From CAZLKN01 sp964560135 (GTDB lineage Bacteria > Actinomycetota > JAICYB01): DNA of 64,000 bases. Below the pieces are notes generated by a model that did no database searches, had not been told where the DNA came from, and saw only the letters and a program-made list of their open reading frames with translations. Positions within the stretch are counted from its first letter, which is position 1, and each line of letters opens with the position of its first letter. Of the stretch, positions 25,272-33,823 are shown piece after piece. The stretch is taken from assembly GCA_964560135.1 (NCBI GenBank), contig CAZLKN010000008.1:15337-79336 (forward strand). Direction: 5' to 3'. The position numbers were made by a program, and so were the translations under genes.

Positions 25272-26306
25272 ATGCCCGAAGAGGTCAGGCTGTGGAGGAT
25301 CTCCCCCAAGGACACTCTCGACGAGGTCGCACGCAAGTCGCTCGACGTCGAGGAACGGCTGGAGCGCTGGCTCGAAGAGGACATCAGCGTCCTATCCCCG
25401 GACCTACTCGTGATCGGGCGTCAGGTCACAACCGACTTCGGGGGCGTAATCGACCTCCTCTGCATCGATGCTCAAGGGGATCTCGTCGTCGTCGAGCTCA
25501 AGAGAGACCGCACCCCCAGAGAGGTGGTCGCCCAGGCGCTCGACTATGCCTCGTGGATCTGTGACCTCTCCCACGACGCAGTGGTGCAGTTGGCCAACTC
25601 GTACCTCACGAGGAGGCACGGTGAGTCCCTCGAGGAGGTGTTCGGAAAGTGGTTCGACGTCGAGTTGCCCGAGACACTCAACCAGGAGCACGCCATCATC
25701 ATCGTCGCCTCCATCATCGATGAGAGTTCGGAGCGAATCGTCCACTATCTCTCCGAGAGGGGAATTGCCGTGAACGTCGCCACCTTCGCGTACTTTCAGG
25801 AGGGCACGGCGGACGAGTTCCTCGCGCGGACGTTCCTGATCGAGCCAGAAGAGGTCGACCGCAAGAGATCGTCCGCCGGCTCAAAGCGGAGGAAGAACGT
25901 TTCCTACGAAGAGCTCGAGCAGCTCGCGGACGAGCGCCACGTCGGCCACCTCTACAGGCAATTCCTCGACGGCATCTGGGGTCGCCTCAACAAGTACAAG
26001 ACGCTCAGCACGGTGGGAGGAGGCGGCCGCTTGGAGAGGGGCCGGAGGAGCATGTTGGCGGTTGTCCCCGGCGAGAGCGACCAAGAGTCGGGACTCCGGT
26101 TTCAGTTGTACACCCGCCCTTTGGTGGACTACCTCGGCATCTCAGTCGATGAGCTCGCCTCGGCTCTACCCGATAACGCCCGGCCATGGCGCCCATGGGC
26201 GACCGACGACCCGGACTCCCAGGGGTACGCGGGCTACTTCAGGACGCCGGAGGAGGTAGACCGCTTCCTCCAGTTGCTGGCCCGCAGCCAAGAATCCGTT
26301 ACCTAG
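25272..26306 (+). CDS. NucS-like (DUF91) PD-(D/E)XK nuclease, copy 2
   Basis: Protein of 344 aa with the DUF91 core. DLLVIGRQVTTDFGG leads to Asp61, then Glu75-Leu-Lys77 in VVVELKRDRTPREVV and Gln88 in VAQALDYASW. The C-terminal half (from about 190) contains a basic linker and a small mixed domain. It shares the motif order LLVIGRQV...ELKRDRTPR with the gene at 56551-57657, so the two are paralogues sampled 31 kb apart. Starts 35 bases after the first nuclease gene and probably shares its transcript. Acts on DNA, perhaps mismatched or branched, by family analogy. Confidence 0.8.
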   Translation: MPEEVRLWRISPKDTLDEVARKSLDVEERLERWLEEDISVLSPDLLVIGRQVTTDFGGVIDLLCIDAQGDLVVVELKRDRTPREVVAQALDYASWICDLSHDAVVQLANSYLTRRHGESLEEVFGKWFDVELPETLNQEHAIIIVASIIDESSERIVHYLSERGIAVNVATFAYFQEGTADEFLARTFLIEPEEVDRKRSSAGSKRRKNVSYEELEQLADERHVGHLYRQFLDGIWGRLNKYKTLSTVGGGGRLERGRRSMLAVVPGESDQESGLRFQLYTRPLVDYLGISVDELASALPDNARPWRPWATDDPDSQGYAGYFRTPEEVDRFLQLLARSQESVT

Positions 26307-26422
26307 AAGGACGCAACGGAACCCTGGCGGCCTTCGGTGACGTCCACCAGCCTGATCTCGGCCCCCAGCGCGTCGTCAATGGGGCGCGATTCTCGATCTC
26401 CGAGGTTTCTGCCCGGTAGGGG

Positions 26423-26746
26423 TCAGGTCACTGCGACTTCCCGAACGGAGATCGGTGGATCCTCATCGCGCGAGTTGGCGAGATCGACCCTCATCTGCAG
26501 GCCGAGAGCATCCAGATACTCCACGAGCCGGCCTACCGTGATCCCGGTCTCGGCCCCGAAGAATTGAGATACGGCGGCCTGGCTGCGCCCCAGGCGCTTC
26601 GCCAGTTCTTCCTGGGTCACTCCCATCTCGCGACGGGCCTCATCGAGTGCCGCCACGAGTCGAAGCTCTGCATCGACCGACCGGTATCCGCTCCGGACAG
26701 CGGCGTTGCGTAGTCGTCGCCGCTTCCGTTGCTCGAACCTACTCAT
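26423..26746 (-). CDS. XRE-family antitoxin (HigA-type)
   Basis: Protein of 107 aa with a basic N-terminus and a helix-turn-helix: MGVTQEELAKRLGRSQAAVS, then VGRLVEYLDALGLQMRVDL. It follows and overlaps the toxin gene by 8 bases, the toxin-first order of HigBA modules. It would bind and neutralise the toxin and repress the operon through the inverted repeat at 27137. Confidence 0.85.
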   Translation of the reverse strand: MSRFEQRKRRRLRNAAVRSGYRSVDAELRLVAALDEARREMGVTQEELAKRLGRSQAAVSQFFGAETGITVGRLVEYLDALGLQMRVDLANSRDEDPPISVREVAVT

Positions 26747-27134
26747 CGGTTTCCTCCGGGCTCACTCGTCTCGTCCGTAGGTACGTCTCCCAATGCCGCT
26801 GCGCCTCCTCGTACGCGAACGAGGGCGTCGGCTCCCGCGGACCCTTCACAACCCCCGATAGGAGCACGATCCGGTCCGCGTCGAAACCGAAGAACTCCCG
26901 CCCGCGTCTCGAGCCCGCATCGGCTTTCAGCTGCCACACCGCGTAGGAGCCGCACTTCTCGACGTAGCCTCCTCCGGCGTGCGGTCCCAGTTCTGCTGCC
27001 AGTTCTGCGATCCTCATCAGCTTCCCGGCGATGCGGCGCTCGTCGGGATCGCTGCTCTCATCAAGGGCATCCTCGAAGACCTCCGCGGGCTGCTCCCCGC
27101 TGTCTTCCTCGAAGTACTCCAGTCGCCAGAGCAT
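26739..27134 (-). CDS. HigB/Gp49-like toxin (RelE superfamily)
   Basis: Protein of 131 aa of the phage-derived Gp49-like/HigB group, ribosome-dependent mRNA interferases. The pattern RIAGKLMRIAELAAELG, then YVEKCGSYAVWQLKADAGSR and RIVLLSGVVKG, fits the RelE fold with a basic active face. ATG 27134 lacks a ribosome site; it begins 8 bases after the stop of the upstream gene, so coupling or a leaderless message is likely. Paired with the XRE antitoxin. Confidence 0.82.
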   Translation of the reverse strand: MLWRLEYFEEDSGEQPAEVFEDALDESSDPDERRIAGKLMRIAELAAELGPHAGGGYVEKCGSYAVWQLKADAGSRRGREFFGFDADRIVLLSGVVKGPREPTPSFAYEEAQRHWETYLRTRRVSPEETDE

Positions 27135-27136
27135 GG

Positions 27137-27154
27137 TATAAGCTAAACCTTATA
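27137..27154. promoter_or_regulatory. Operator-like inverted repeat of the HigBA module
   Basis: TATAAG-CTAAAC-CTTATA, a perfect 6-bp dyad immediately upstream of the toxin start and overlapping the last codons of the preceding gene. AT-rich in a GC-rich background and rightly placed for an XRE repressor. Confidence 0.6.
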
Positions 27155-27409
27155 GACGTCAAACTGGACGATGACGGATGCCGCCACTTTGGGCGAAGCG
27201 TCGTCAAGGAAGTCGCCGGGCCCGATGAGCTGACCACACACCCGGCACGGTTCGGGCACCTCGAGTTCCGAGTCGAGACATGGCCACCAGCCACCGGGCA
27301 GTGAGCTCACGGAACCGTTCGGCTCCTCCGCGTAGCAGAGCCGCGAGCAGTAGTAGAGCACTTCGACGAGGCTCCCGAGGTCGTCCTCGACATGTCGGAC
27401 GTAGCGCAT
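27143..27409 (-). CDS. Small Cys-containing hypothetical protein, 88 aa
   Basis: Begins MRYVRHVEDDLGSLVEVLYY. Four Cys follow the pattern CSRLC, then WWPCLD, then CRVCG, with a Leu-Ile-Gly-Pro-Gly-Asp turn after the last pair, suggesting a zinc-binding knuckle. The ATG at 27409 has GGAG eight bases upstream; a longer frame without a better ribosome site extends to 27502. It lies directly upstream of the toxin-antitoxin pair on the same strand. No family recognised. Confidence 0.55.
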   Translation of the reverse strand: MRYVRHVEDDLGSLVEVLYYCSRLCYAEEPNGSVSSLPGGWWPCLDSELEVPEPCRVCGQLIGPGDFLDDASPKVAASVIVQFDVYKV

Positions 27410-27540
27410 CCCCGGCTCCTTTCCGGGGAAGGCTCGAACAACGCAGGCCCTCAAGGCGGGGAAGAATGGGCCGAAAAGTAACATAGCGGGCGGTAACGAC
27501 ATCGCAGCCGCTCCGCGTGCGCACGGGGGATCGGGGGAAC

Positions 27541-27857
27541 GTGGCGAAGTTCAATCTCAGCCCATATCGCATCGCACGGTTCTACTTCCACGAGTGCGAC
27601 CGCTGCCTCCGCTACACTGCCACGCCCAGCGACCGTCGGGCTGAGGAAGGCGTCCCCGAGGTTCGCCGCGACGGGAGCTTCGTGACGCGACAGCTCCTGA
27701 AGGTGGCCTTATCTGGGAGGAGGTCATCCTCGACCGCCTCGGCCCCCTAGCGATCATCGCGGACGCCGACCCCGAGACCCCCGATACAGAGACTCCTCCG
27801 AGTTGGGAGGAGTTGACCGGACGGAACCGCGTCTCTCCGAACCTCGACAGGATCTGA
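27541..27857 (+). pseudogene. Frameshifted remnant of a RecB-like PD-(D/E)XK nuclease
   Basis: GTG 27541 opens a frame with LSPYRIARFYFHECDRCLRY, the N-terminal pattern of stand-alone RecB-family nucleases (COG2251-like). After TRQLLK the homologous sequence continues in another frame as GGLIWEEVILDRLGPLAI, so one G appears to be missing from a GGG run near 27700. The second frame stops at 27857, before any catalytic ExK motif. It is therefore both frameshifted and truncated, or affected by an assembly error at the shift. Confidence 0.6.
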
Positions 27858-27915
27858 GTTCGTTCCATCGCATCCGCCAGGCCAGGACTCTGGATCACCA
27901 AACCTTGATTGGTGC

Positions 27916-28716
27916 TCAGCTCCACTCGAACCGGCGGACATCAAACTCACCCTCTAGCTCTCCGCGATCAGCAAGAAAGCGGCGTTCTCGTCGGCCCCAC
28001 GTATCTTCGATCCAGCCTCCCAGAGCGAACGCAAAGGTCCGTACCCCTTCTTCGTCTGGCCAGACTTCGATCTCCCGGCGCGTGATGGCTGCCGCCACCG
28101 CGCTTGTGCTGAAACCGTAGCCATCGGGGGTGCCAGGCTGGGCCCAGCCTTCTGCGACGTTCGCGAGGTGGGCGCCTTGCATCCCCCGCATCGCCAGGGT
28201 GGTTTCCCACGGCCCCGATTCACCCAGTCGTCCAATGACATGGCGCTGCAGGTCGAGCAACCACCAAAGATGACCCACAATCCGAATCAGAAGGACGAAG
28301 CGCGTGTCCTCATGCTCCCGCACGGCGCTGCTGGCCAATCCCAGCTCCAGCCCACCGTTTCGGTGAAGGGCTACGCATCGCGACCACCTCGTCTGGTCTC
28401 CATTCCAGTCGAAGCGCACCATCGCTTCGGAGGTGGGAGAATGCCGTTGGCCCCTGGTCCATTGGGTGGCCGAACCTGTAATCGGGTCGGTGCGGTCCGC
28501 TAACCACCAGTTCCACGTGTCCTCGTCGAACTCGACGATCGTGGCTTCGGGATCGGCGGGCAGGATCAGGAGGCGGACGAAGGCGTCCGAGTCCAGGCGC
28601 TGGGCCAGGCCCCCGGTTGCGAAGTCGTCGGCCGTGGGGTCGATCAGCTTCAGCGGCCCCCGCGCTCGGCGCCAGCGCGCCCGGAGAAGTTCGCGTTCCA
28701 GGAGGGAATCAGTCAT
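27916..28716 (-). CDS. Unknown protein paired with the DUF4062 gene
   Basis: Protein of 266 aa, Trp-rich, no recognised domain. It starts MTDSLLERELLRARWRRARG and contains GLELGLASSAVREHEDTRFV and a central helix HLWWLLDLQRHVIG. Its ATG overlaps the stop of the DUF4062 gene (ATGA), and GGGAGG precedes it. The tight coupling points to a two-component unit in which this is either the effector or the sensor. An acidic C-terminus ends in FEWS. Confidence 0.65.
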   Translation of the reverse strand: MTDSLLERELLRARWRRARGPLKLIDPTADDFATGGLAQRLDSDAFVRLLILPADPEATIVEFDEDTWNWWLADRTDPITGSATQWTRGQRHSPTSEAMVRFDWNGDQTRWSRCVALHRNGGLELGLASSAVREHEDTRFVLLIRIVGHLWWLLDLQRHVIGRLGESGPWETTLAMRGMQGAHLANVAEGWAQPGTPDGYGFSTSAVAAAITRREIEVWPDEEGVRTFAFALGGWIEDTWGRRERRFLADRGELEGEFDVRRFEWS

Positions 28717-29819
28717 CCCCGCACCTCCCGGCGTAGGAGTACAGCGAGGTCCTCGGAGATCTTGGGAGCCTCTAGGGCCAGTGCAGCCCTGTGTCGGCGC
28801 GCGGGTGTGGGGTGGACGACCGCCACGTCCTTCCCCGACATGCCCACACTCATGGAGTTCGGCTCCCGCTGGCGCTCGGCCCGCGTCTTCCAGCCAGTGT
28901 GGCTCGCTCCGGTGAGGAACGCCACGACCACGACGTCCGACAGGCGGCGGGCGTCGTCGATCTTGTCCAACGCCCAACCCGCATATCGGAGTGCACGATC
29001 AAGGCGCTCCTGGATCTCTTCGTGAAGGATCACGGGCAAGGCGTCGCGCGGATCAGCCGTCCGGGCAGGCTGGATGATCCTCAATGACCCCTGCGCGTCC
29101 AGGAACACGGACGCGTGGTCTTGCCGGAGGATGAGCGCCGAGCCCTCTACCGCAGGCTGGGTTCCTTCCTGCGGATCGAGGACGCGCCCGTCGAAGAGGG
29201 CTCTCTGCTGGAGGGCCTCCTGAAGTTCGACGCTCTCGATCTCGGCGGGACGGAGCACCTGACGCCGCGGGCCACCAACGACGACCAAGCCGAGATCGGG
29301 GCCGAACCCGAGTCCTCCACGATCGGACGGAACAAGTTCGCGAGCACGGGCGAGCATCTCCGCCTCATCCGCCGGGCCGGTGGCTTGCGCGAGCTCCCAT
29401 TCGTGGAGGGCCCTGGTCACCTCGGTACGAAGGTCGTCCACACCTGTGAAGTTGTAGGTATACACCCCACCCGCCCAGTCCCGGACATCCCGGACGAAAG
29501 CCTTCTGGTCAGGCTCCAGCTCGATGCCCCTCTGCACGAACGCGAGGACGGGGACCTGGTTGTCCACGGCCTCCTTGAACTCCTCATGGGTGGCCGAAAG
29601 GCCTGACTCCTGGCGGGCTCCATATCCGGCCCCGAGGATGACGACGACCACATCCGACGACCGGACGGCGGCCAGACACGCCTGCCGGGGACTCGCAGGG
29701 GACGCCGAAAACTCCTCAGCGCGAACGACCTCATGCCGGAAGGTCCGCGCGGCACCATCGGCCGCGTCGCGAAGATCTTCCATCCCCGTTACGAGGGAAC
29801 TGACGAACACCTTTGCCAT
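28713..29819 (-). CDS. DUF4062 (TIR-like) domain protein
   Basis: Protein of 368 aa. Residues 1-115 match DUF4062, a Rossmann-like relative of TIR domains: KVFVSSLVTGMEDLRDAA, then SSDVVVVILGAGYG and VPVLAFVQRG. These domains often head multidomain defence or signalling proteins, and TIR relatives consume NAD+ or signal through it. Residues about 150-290 are a beta-rich middle part; the last 80 residues contain a second hydrophobic strand (DVVVVAFLTG) resembling the first core. ATG 29819 is preferred because the DUF begins there. First gene of a pair with the one at 28716. Confidence 0.72.
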   Translation of the reverse strand: MAKVFVSSLVTGMEDLRDAADGAARTFRHEVVRAEEFSASPASPRQACLAAVRSSDVVVVILGAGYGARQESGLSATHEEFKEAVDNQVPVLAFVQRGIELEPDQKAFVRDVRDWAGGVYTYNFTGVDDLRTEVTRALHEWELAQATGPADEAEMLARARELVPSDRGGLGFGPDLGLVVVGGPRRQVLRPAEIESVELQEALQQRALFDGRVLDPQEGTQPAVEGSALILRQDHASVFLDAQGSLRIIQPARTADPRDALPVILHEEIQERLDRALRYAGWALDKIDDARRLSDVVVVAFLTGASHTGWKTRAERQREPNSMSVGMSGKDVAVVHPTPARRHRAALALEAPKISEDLAVLLRREVRG

Positions 29820-29880
29820 TCGTTGATCACCGGTCCTTGCGGTGCTGGCTGGCACACTGAACCGAGGTCCCCGCTCGCCG

Positions 29881-30315
29881 CTAGCCCCGGCATCCGCAGC
29901 ATCGGATCAGCACGGACGCTCCATGGCGGATGGCGGCCTCAAGGGAACGGTTCCGGAACTCGCGCAATGCCTGCTCTACACACGGGCCCGGAGAGCCTCC
30001 ACCGCCTCCACCGCCTCCACCACCGCTGAGATTGCCGTAAGAGACCCCGAATCCCGGCGTGGTGCAGCTGATCCTCACGCCCCAGTCCGCCGCAGCGCGT
30101 GGGAGACGAGTCTGTATCTCACCGGCCATGGCACTCACCGCGGCTTCGAATCGCCTCATCTCGTCGAGCTTGTACCCGTCCACGACAACCCCGTAGCCTC
30201 GGTCGGTCCGCATCACCTTCCCGGATGAGGCTCGACCGTCGCCGTTCGCCTCCAGCGTGACGACCGTCATCAACCCAGCCCACTCCGACTGCCCGACCCG
30301 TGGATCCGTCCTCAT
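29881..30315 (-). CDS. Hypothetical protein with a polyglycine hinge
   Basis: Protein of 144 aa. An N-terminal domain (VVTLEANGDGRASSGKVMR to RLPRAAADWGVRISCTTPGF) is followed by ten consecutive Gly (codons within about 29,994-30,029) and a short C-terminal helix ending IRCCGCRG. The Gly run is built on repeated CCNCC triplets and could vary in length. ATG 30315 has GGAGAGGGAC upstream; an ATG 15 bases earlier is possible. No family recognised. Confidence 0.6.
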   Translation of the reverse strand: MRTDPRVGQSEWAGLMTVVTLEANGDGRASSGKVMRTDRGYGVVVDGYKLDEMRRFEAAVSAMAGEIQTRLPRAAADWGVRISCTTPGFGVSYGNLSGGGGGGGGGGSPGPCVEQALREFRNRSLEAAIRHGASVLIRCCGCRG

Positions 30316-30531
30316 GTCCCTCTCCTTCATCTCTACCTGCGCGTTCGAGTGGTTATCCACACCTGGTGTCTACCACCAGCCGACGACACGCCAGGACAGA
30401 TCGCAAGGTGGTTACGCGTCTATACCTATTCATGATAGTATCGTAACATCTCGCCAGGTCCTTTGCGCCGTAACCCCCCGCCGCGCTTCAATGGCCCTGA
30501 GCCCGTCCCCGTCCCGATGAGGAGGCTTAGT
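30316..30531. promoter_or_regulatory. Divergent control region
   Basis: 216 bases between the polyglycine gene and the XRE-ImmA gene. It holds a hairpin CTGGTG / CACCAG (30363-30379) and an AT-rich stretch (30420-30450) with near-palindromic CTATTCATGATAG, a plausible operator for the XRE domain of the next gene. Confidence 0.4.
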
Positions 30532-31767
30532 GTGGGTGATGACAACGACGTGCCCGGCCCCCGTCCCCAGGATCTCGGCCCCCGGCTGCTCGAGGCCCGG
30601 GAGGCCCGGCGTCTGTCCCAGCAGGACGTCGCCGACGTCCTCGGGGTCAGTCGCGTGCTCGTCTCCCACTGGGAGCGCGGGGAGCGCCGACCGAGCGAGC
30701 AGGTTCTCGAGCGGCTGGCCCGGCTCTACGGGATCGATCTCGCCACGCTCCTCGACCCCCACGCGGCCCTTCCCCCAGAGGATCTCGCCGAGCTCCTCTA
30801 CCGCGACGCCGCGGGCGGGATCGACGCGCGCGCGCGAGCCGGCCTCCAGGACTTCGTCCACTTCCTCGACGGCTACGCCGACCTGATCGAATCCTTCGGC
30901 GCCTTCGACTTCGCCCTGCGGCACACGCCCTTCTCGCTCCGCAAGGGGTTCACCTCGAAGCAGGACGTCCGCCGCAAGGCCGAGGAGGTCCGCGACTGGC
31001 TGCGCCTCGGCCTCGGCCCCGTCGGCGACCTCCCCGGCCTCCTCGACGAGATCGGTGTCACCCTCTACCGGGTTCCTCTCGGCTCCGACCTCGAGCGGTC
31101 GGTGTCCGGTGCCTTCCTGAACCACGGACGCCTAGGATTCTGCATCGCCGTGAACCTAGAAACAACACCCGGACGGCAAACCTTCACCATGGCCCACGAG
31201 CTCGCCCATGCCCTCTTCCACAGCCACACGACAACGCTCATGGTCAGCTACTGGACGCGGCACGACGAGCACGAGCGGCTTGCCGACATGTGGGCTGGCG
31301 AGTTCCTCGTCCCCACCGAGGGACTACGACGCGCCGCCGAACGCTTCGGCGTGCGGACGGTGACCAACCCCACCGAGGTCGTCCAGCTCCAGCGGCACTT
31401 CGGCGTCTCCTACGGCATGATGCTCCTTCGCCTCCTCCAGACGCGCCTGCTGGACAAGGACGGATACGACGAGCTGAAGACCGCGCGCCCGGTCGTCCTC
31501 GCGTCGCAGATGGGCTATCCCGTCGAGGACGACGAGTGGATGCAGGATCCGAATCGCTCCCGGCTCGAGCGATTCCCCCGGCGATTCGTCCGCATGCTCG
31601 CATCCGCGTTGCACACAGGAGACATCAGCCCCGCCTCCGCCGCCGGCCTCACGGATCTCACCCTCGACGAGATCACCGAGCTTCTCGCCGTCCCCGGCGA
31701 CGGGGATACCGACGTCACCGACGAGCTTCGAGAGATGGACAATGTCCGCAGGCGAGCCGCGGGATGA
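30532..31767 (+). CDS. XRE-HTH / ImmA-IrrE metallopeptidase
   Basis: Protein of 411 aa combining a DNA-binding and a protease domain (COG2856-type). Residues 12-65 are an XRE helix-turn-helix (REARRLSQQDVADVLGVSRV). The zinc site TMAHELAHALFHS is near 220-231, with a third ligand probably in HERLADMWAGEFLVP. Such proteins cleave repressors, as ImmA and IrrE/DdrO do. GTG 30532 is chosen because GAGGAGG lies just upstream; an ATG at 30517 is an alternative. The stop lies 26 bases inside the PIN gene. Confidence 0.85.
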   Translation: MGDDNDVPGPRPQDLGPRLLEAREARRLSQQDVADVLGVSRVLVSHWERGERRPSEQVLERLARLYGIDLATLLDPHAALPPEDLAELLYRDAAGGIDARARAGLQDFVHFLDGYADLIESFGAFDFALRHTPFSLRKGFTSKQDVRRKAEEVRDWLRLGLGPVGDLPGLLDEIGVTLYRVPLGSDLERSVSGAFLNHGRLGFCIAVNLETTPGRQTFTMAHELAHALFHSHTTTLMVSYWTRHDEHERLADMWAGEFLVPTEGLRRAAERFGVRTVTNPTEVVQLQRHFGVSYGMMLLRLLQTRLLDKDGYDELKTARPVVLASQMGYPVEDDEWMQDPNRSRLERFPRRFVRMLASALHTGDISPASAAGLTDLTLDEITELLAVPGDGDTDVTDELREMDNVRRRAAG

Positions 31768-32362
31768 CTCTCCGGTCATCTGCGACACCGTCGTCGTCCA
31801 CTACTTCGTGGCCGTCGGACGGTTCGAGCTGCTCGCCGGCGTCCTGGGGGGTGCGGTCCACGTCCCCACTGCAGTCTTCGACCCGGACGAGGACACCGAT
31901 CTCGCGGACGAGGCTCTCAGCGAGCTCCGCCGCGGACTGAAGTTTCATCAGCGCCAGAGCGCCGACACCAAGATTCCGGACCAGCGGCGGAAGCGATCGG
32001 TCGCGGCGCTGCCCCACTTCCGGAAGCTCGACGACCATGCGGCCGATGGTTCGCTCCACGCCGTCCCGCTCACGGGGGCCGAGCTCAGTCAGTTCGCGCA
32101 GCTACGGACCTTGGAGCATGTACGCCAGTTCGGCCTCAAGGCGCCTCTAGGACGTGGCGAAGCGGCGATGCTGGCCATCGCTGCGTCACGGGGATGGGGA
32201 TACGCCACCGACGACAACGATGCCGTGACCGTCGGAAGAGTCCTCATCCCCGACATCCGACCGCGGCGGACCCGCAGCCTTCTGCTGGAGTGCGTGAATC
32301 GTGATCTGTGCTCGCGCGACGAGGTTGACCAGCTACCACCCGAGGCCGGCATCGCTTGGTGA
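31742..32362 (+). CDS. PIN-fold protein paired with the ImmA/IrrE gene
   Basis: Protein of 206 aa. PIN nuclease features: Asp15 in VICDTVVVHYF, a conserved Glu in GRGEAAMLAIAASRG, and the C-terminal YATDDNDA acidic cluster. It overlaps the protease gene by 26 bases, so they are coupled. The pair resembles the two-gene XRE-COG2856 plus toxin modules, in which the first gene controls the second. PIN domains cleave RNA. Confidence 0.72.
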   Translation: MSAGEPRDDSPVICDTVVVHYFVAVGRFELLAGVLGGAVHVPTAVFDPDEDTDLADEALSELRRGLKFHQRQSADTKIPDQRRKRSVAALPHFRKLDDHAADGSLHAVPLTGAELSQFAQLRTLEHVRQFGLKAPLGRGEAAMLAIAASRGWGYATDDNDAVTVGRVLIPDIRPRRTRSLLLECVNRDLCSRDEVDQLPPEAGIAW

Positions 32363-32442
32363 GGGTACGCGAAGAATCGCGTGGAAGGAGACCACCGGTC
32401 GTGGCGACTCTGACGTAACGCCTGGGGGCCTTGATCGACAAC

Positions 32443-32730
32443 ATGGATCTAGACCAGGCGAACATCGCCCGAATCGTCGGGGCAAGCGCCCGAACCGTAT
32501 CACGTTGGATCAATGGGGAGGTCCGACCGCGGCCCCTCGCTCGTGAGCGTCTGCTCGAAGTACTGGCTGTCGTCGACCCTGCTCTCGCAGGTCTCGCGTC
32601 CGGAACCGGCGAACGAATGGCTCTTCACCCCAAACCCGTTGCTCGATCGTGAGAAACCTGCCGATCTGCTGCGTTGAGGGACGGTACCGAGTAGTTCTAG
32701 GCCCGACCGATCATCTGGGCGAGTCTTCAT
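32443..32730 (+). pseudogene. Twice-frameshifted MbcA/Xre-ParS-like antitoxin remnant
   Basis: Three consecutive frames carry one conserved protein. The first encodes the helix-turn-helix ANIARIVGASARTVSRWING. The second, from about 32595, encodes PANEWLFTPNPLLDREKP. The third, from about 32677, encodes EGRYRVVLGPTDHLGE. In order they give the full MbcA/ParS antitoxin. Deleting one T near 32674 would rejoin the last two. No RES toxin gene follows, so this appears to be a decayed module. Confidence 0.65.
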
Positions 32731-32971
32731 CTAGGGCCATGCTGATCCCGCGCTCATCGAGATCATCGAGAACTGCCGAAGACCGAGTTCGATGGAGCTT
32801 GCCGCCAAGCCACGTCGTGCTCAAGTACAATGCACTCTCCGTCCAAGCCGCGAGAACTCCCGGCGACAAGCTTCTTCGTGTTCTACCTGGTGCTCAATGA
32901 GAGGACTGCGTGCGTGCTCCCATTGTGCCTACCCTCAATGGGGAGAACAGGTCCTTCAGACGGAGCTATAG

Positions 32972-33823
32972 ATGACCGATCAGGATCCACCACTATGGGC
33001 TGAGCGCCAAGGGCGGGGGCCAAGGGCGGCCCCGCTGTCTCTGGAGCAAGCACGGCGCTTCTTCGCCGCCGTGGTTTCCGACTTCAAGCGGCGCGGCTGG
33101 TTCCAGGAAGCATTCGGGTATGAGTGCATCGACGACGGGTTCGTCCCCGGGCACCTCGGTGAAGCCGTTGAGGAGGCGATTTTCCTCGAGACTGGTCGCG
33201 ACCGTGTATGGCCTGTCTCGAACCACTTCCAGATCTGGGACGAGGATACGTTGTTCGACATGGTGGAGTATCTGTATCGCAACGTGTCCGCCGGCATCGA
33301 AGAAGCAGGCCGCTACCATTCCTTCGGGGGATGCGGCTGGCATTTCCGTGAGTTCGAGTCCGAACGAGGCCAAAGCGAATACCGGTCGCGCGTCAACGAG
33401 TTCCTCCCCAAGTACGACGAGGGGTTTGAACTAACGGAGGAGGGGACGATTGAACGGGTCTTGGGCGACACATACGTTGACCTCGCTGAGCCTCCATCTG
33501 ACGGTACACCACTGCCCGAGGGCGACGAAGACGCGATTCGGAGAGCCTTGCAGAAGTTCCGTAGCCGGGATCTTGCTGTCCGGCGCGACGCGGTCAGGGA
33601 CCTCGCAGATGTGCTCGAACGAAGCCGCGCGAGCATCGAGCGCCACATGTTCAGCAAGGACTCGGACAATCTCTACGAGCTCGCGAACAAGTACTGGATC
33701 CGGCACAACAAGCCCCATGAACGGCGTGATTACGACCACGAAGCCTGGTGGGATTGGATCTTTCACCTCTACCTCGCCTCGATCCGGCTGGTACAGCGGC
33801 TCGCGGCGAGCGCAGAAAGTTGA
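32972..33823 (+). CDS. Protein with C-terminal HEPN-like domain
   Basis: Protein of 283 aa. The C-terminal 110 residues are helical and carry R244-H-N-K-P-H249, an R-x4-H match to the HEPN ribonuclease motif, within YWIRHNKPHERRDYDHEAWW. HEPN domains act as RNases in abortive infection and toxin systems. The N-terminal half (RFFAAVVSDFKRRGWFQEAF) is unassigned. ATG 32972 follows GGAG. It stands between a decayed antitoxin and the Avs-like operon. The HEPN assignment rests on motif and helix pattern only. Confidence 0.6.
   Translation: MTDQDPPLWAERQGRGPRAAPLSLEQARRFFAAVVSDFKRRGWFQEAFGYECIDDGFVPGHLGEAVEEAIFLETGRDRVWPVSNHFQIWDEDTLFDMVEYLYRNVSAGIEEAGRYHSFGGCGWHFREFESERGQSEYRSRVNEFLPKYDEGFELTEEGTIERVLGDTYVDLAEPPSDGTPLPEGDEDAIRRALQKFRSRDLAVRRDAVRDLADVLERSRASIERHMFSKDSDNLYELANKYWIRHNKPHERRDYDHEAWWDWIFHLYLASIRLVQRLAASAES

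Noticed and set aside
26307..26422. Minus-strand frame reading ALGAEIRLVDVTEGRQGSV between the nuclease and HigA genes
   Set aside because: It reads like a protein fragment, but it is under 40 codons with no start, so a gene remnant cannot be told from chance.
30353..30361. TTATCCACA, a perfect DnaA box
   Set aside because: A single copy without a cluster, AT-rich unwinding element or dnaA/dnaN neighbours does not support an origin.
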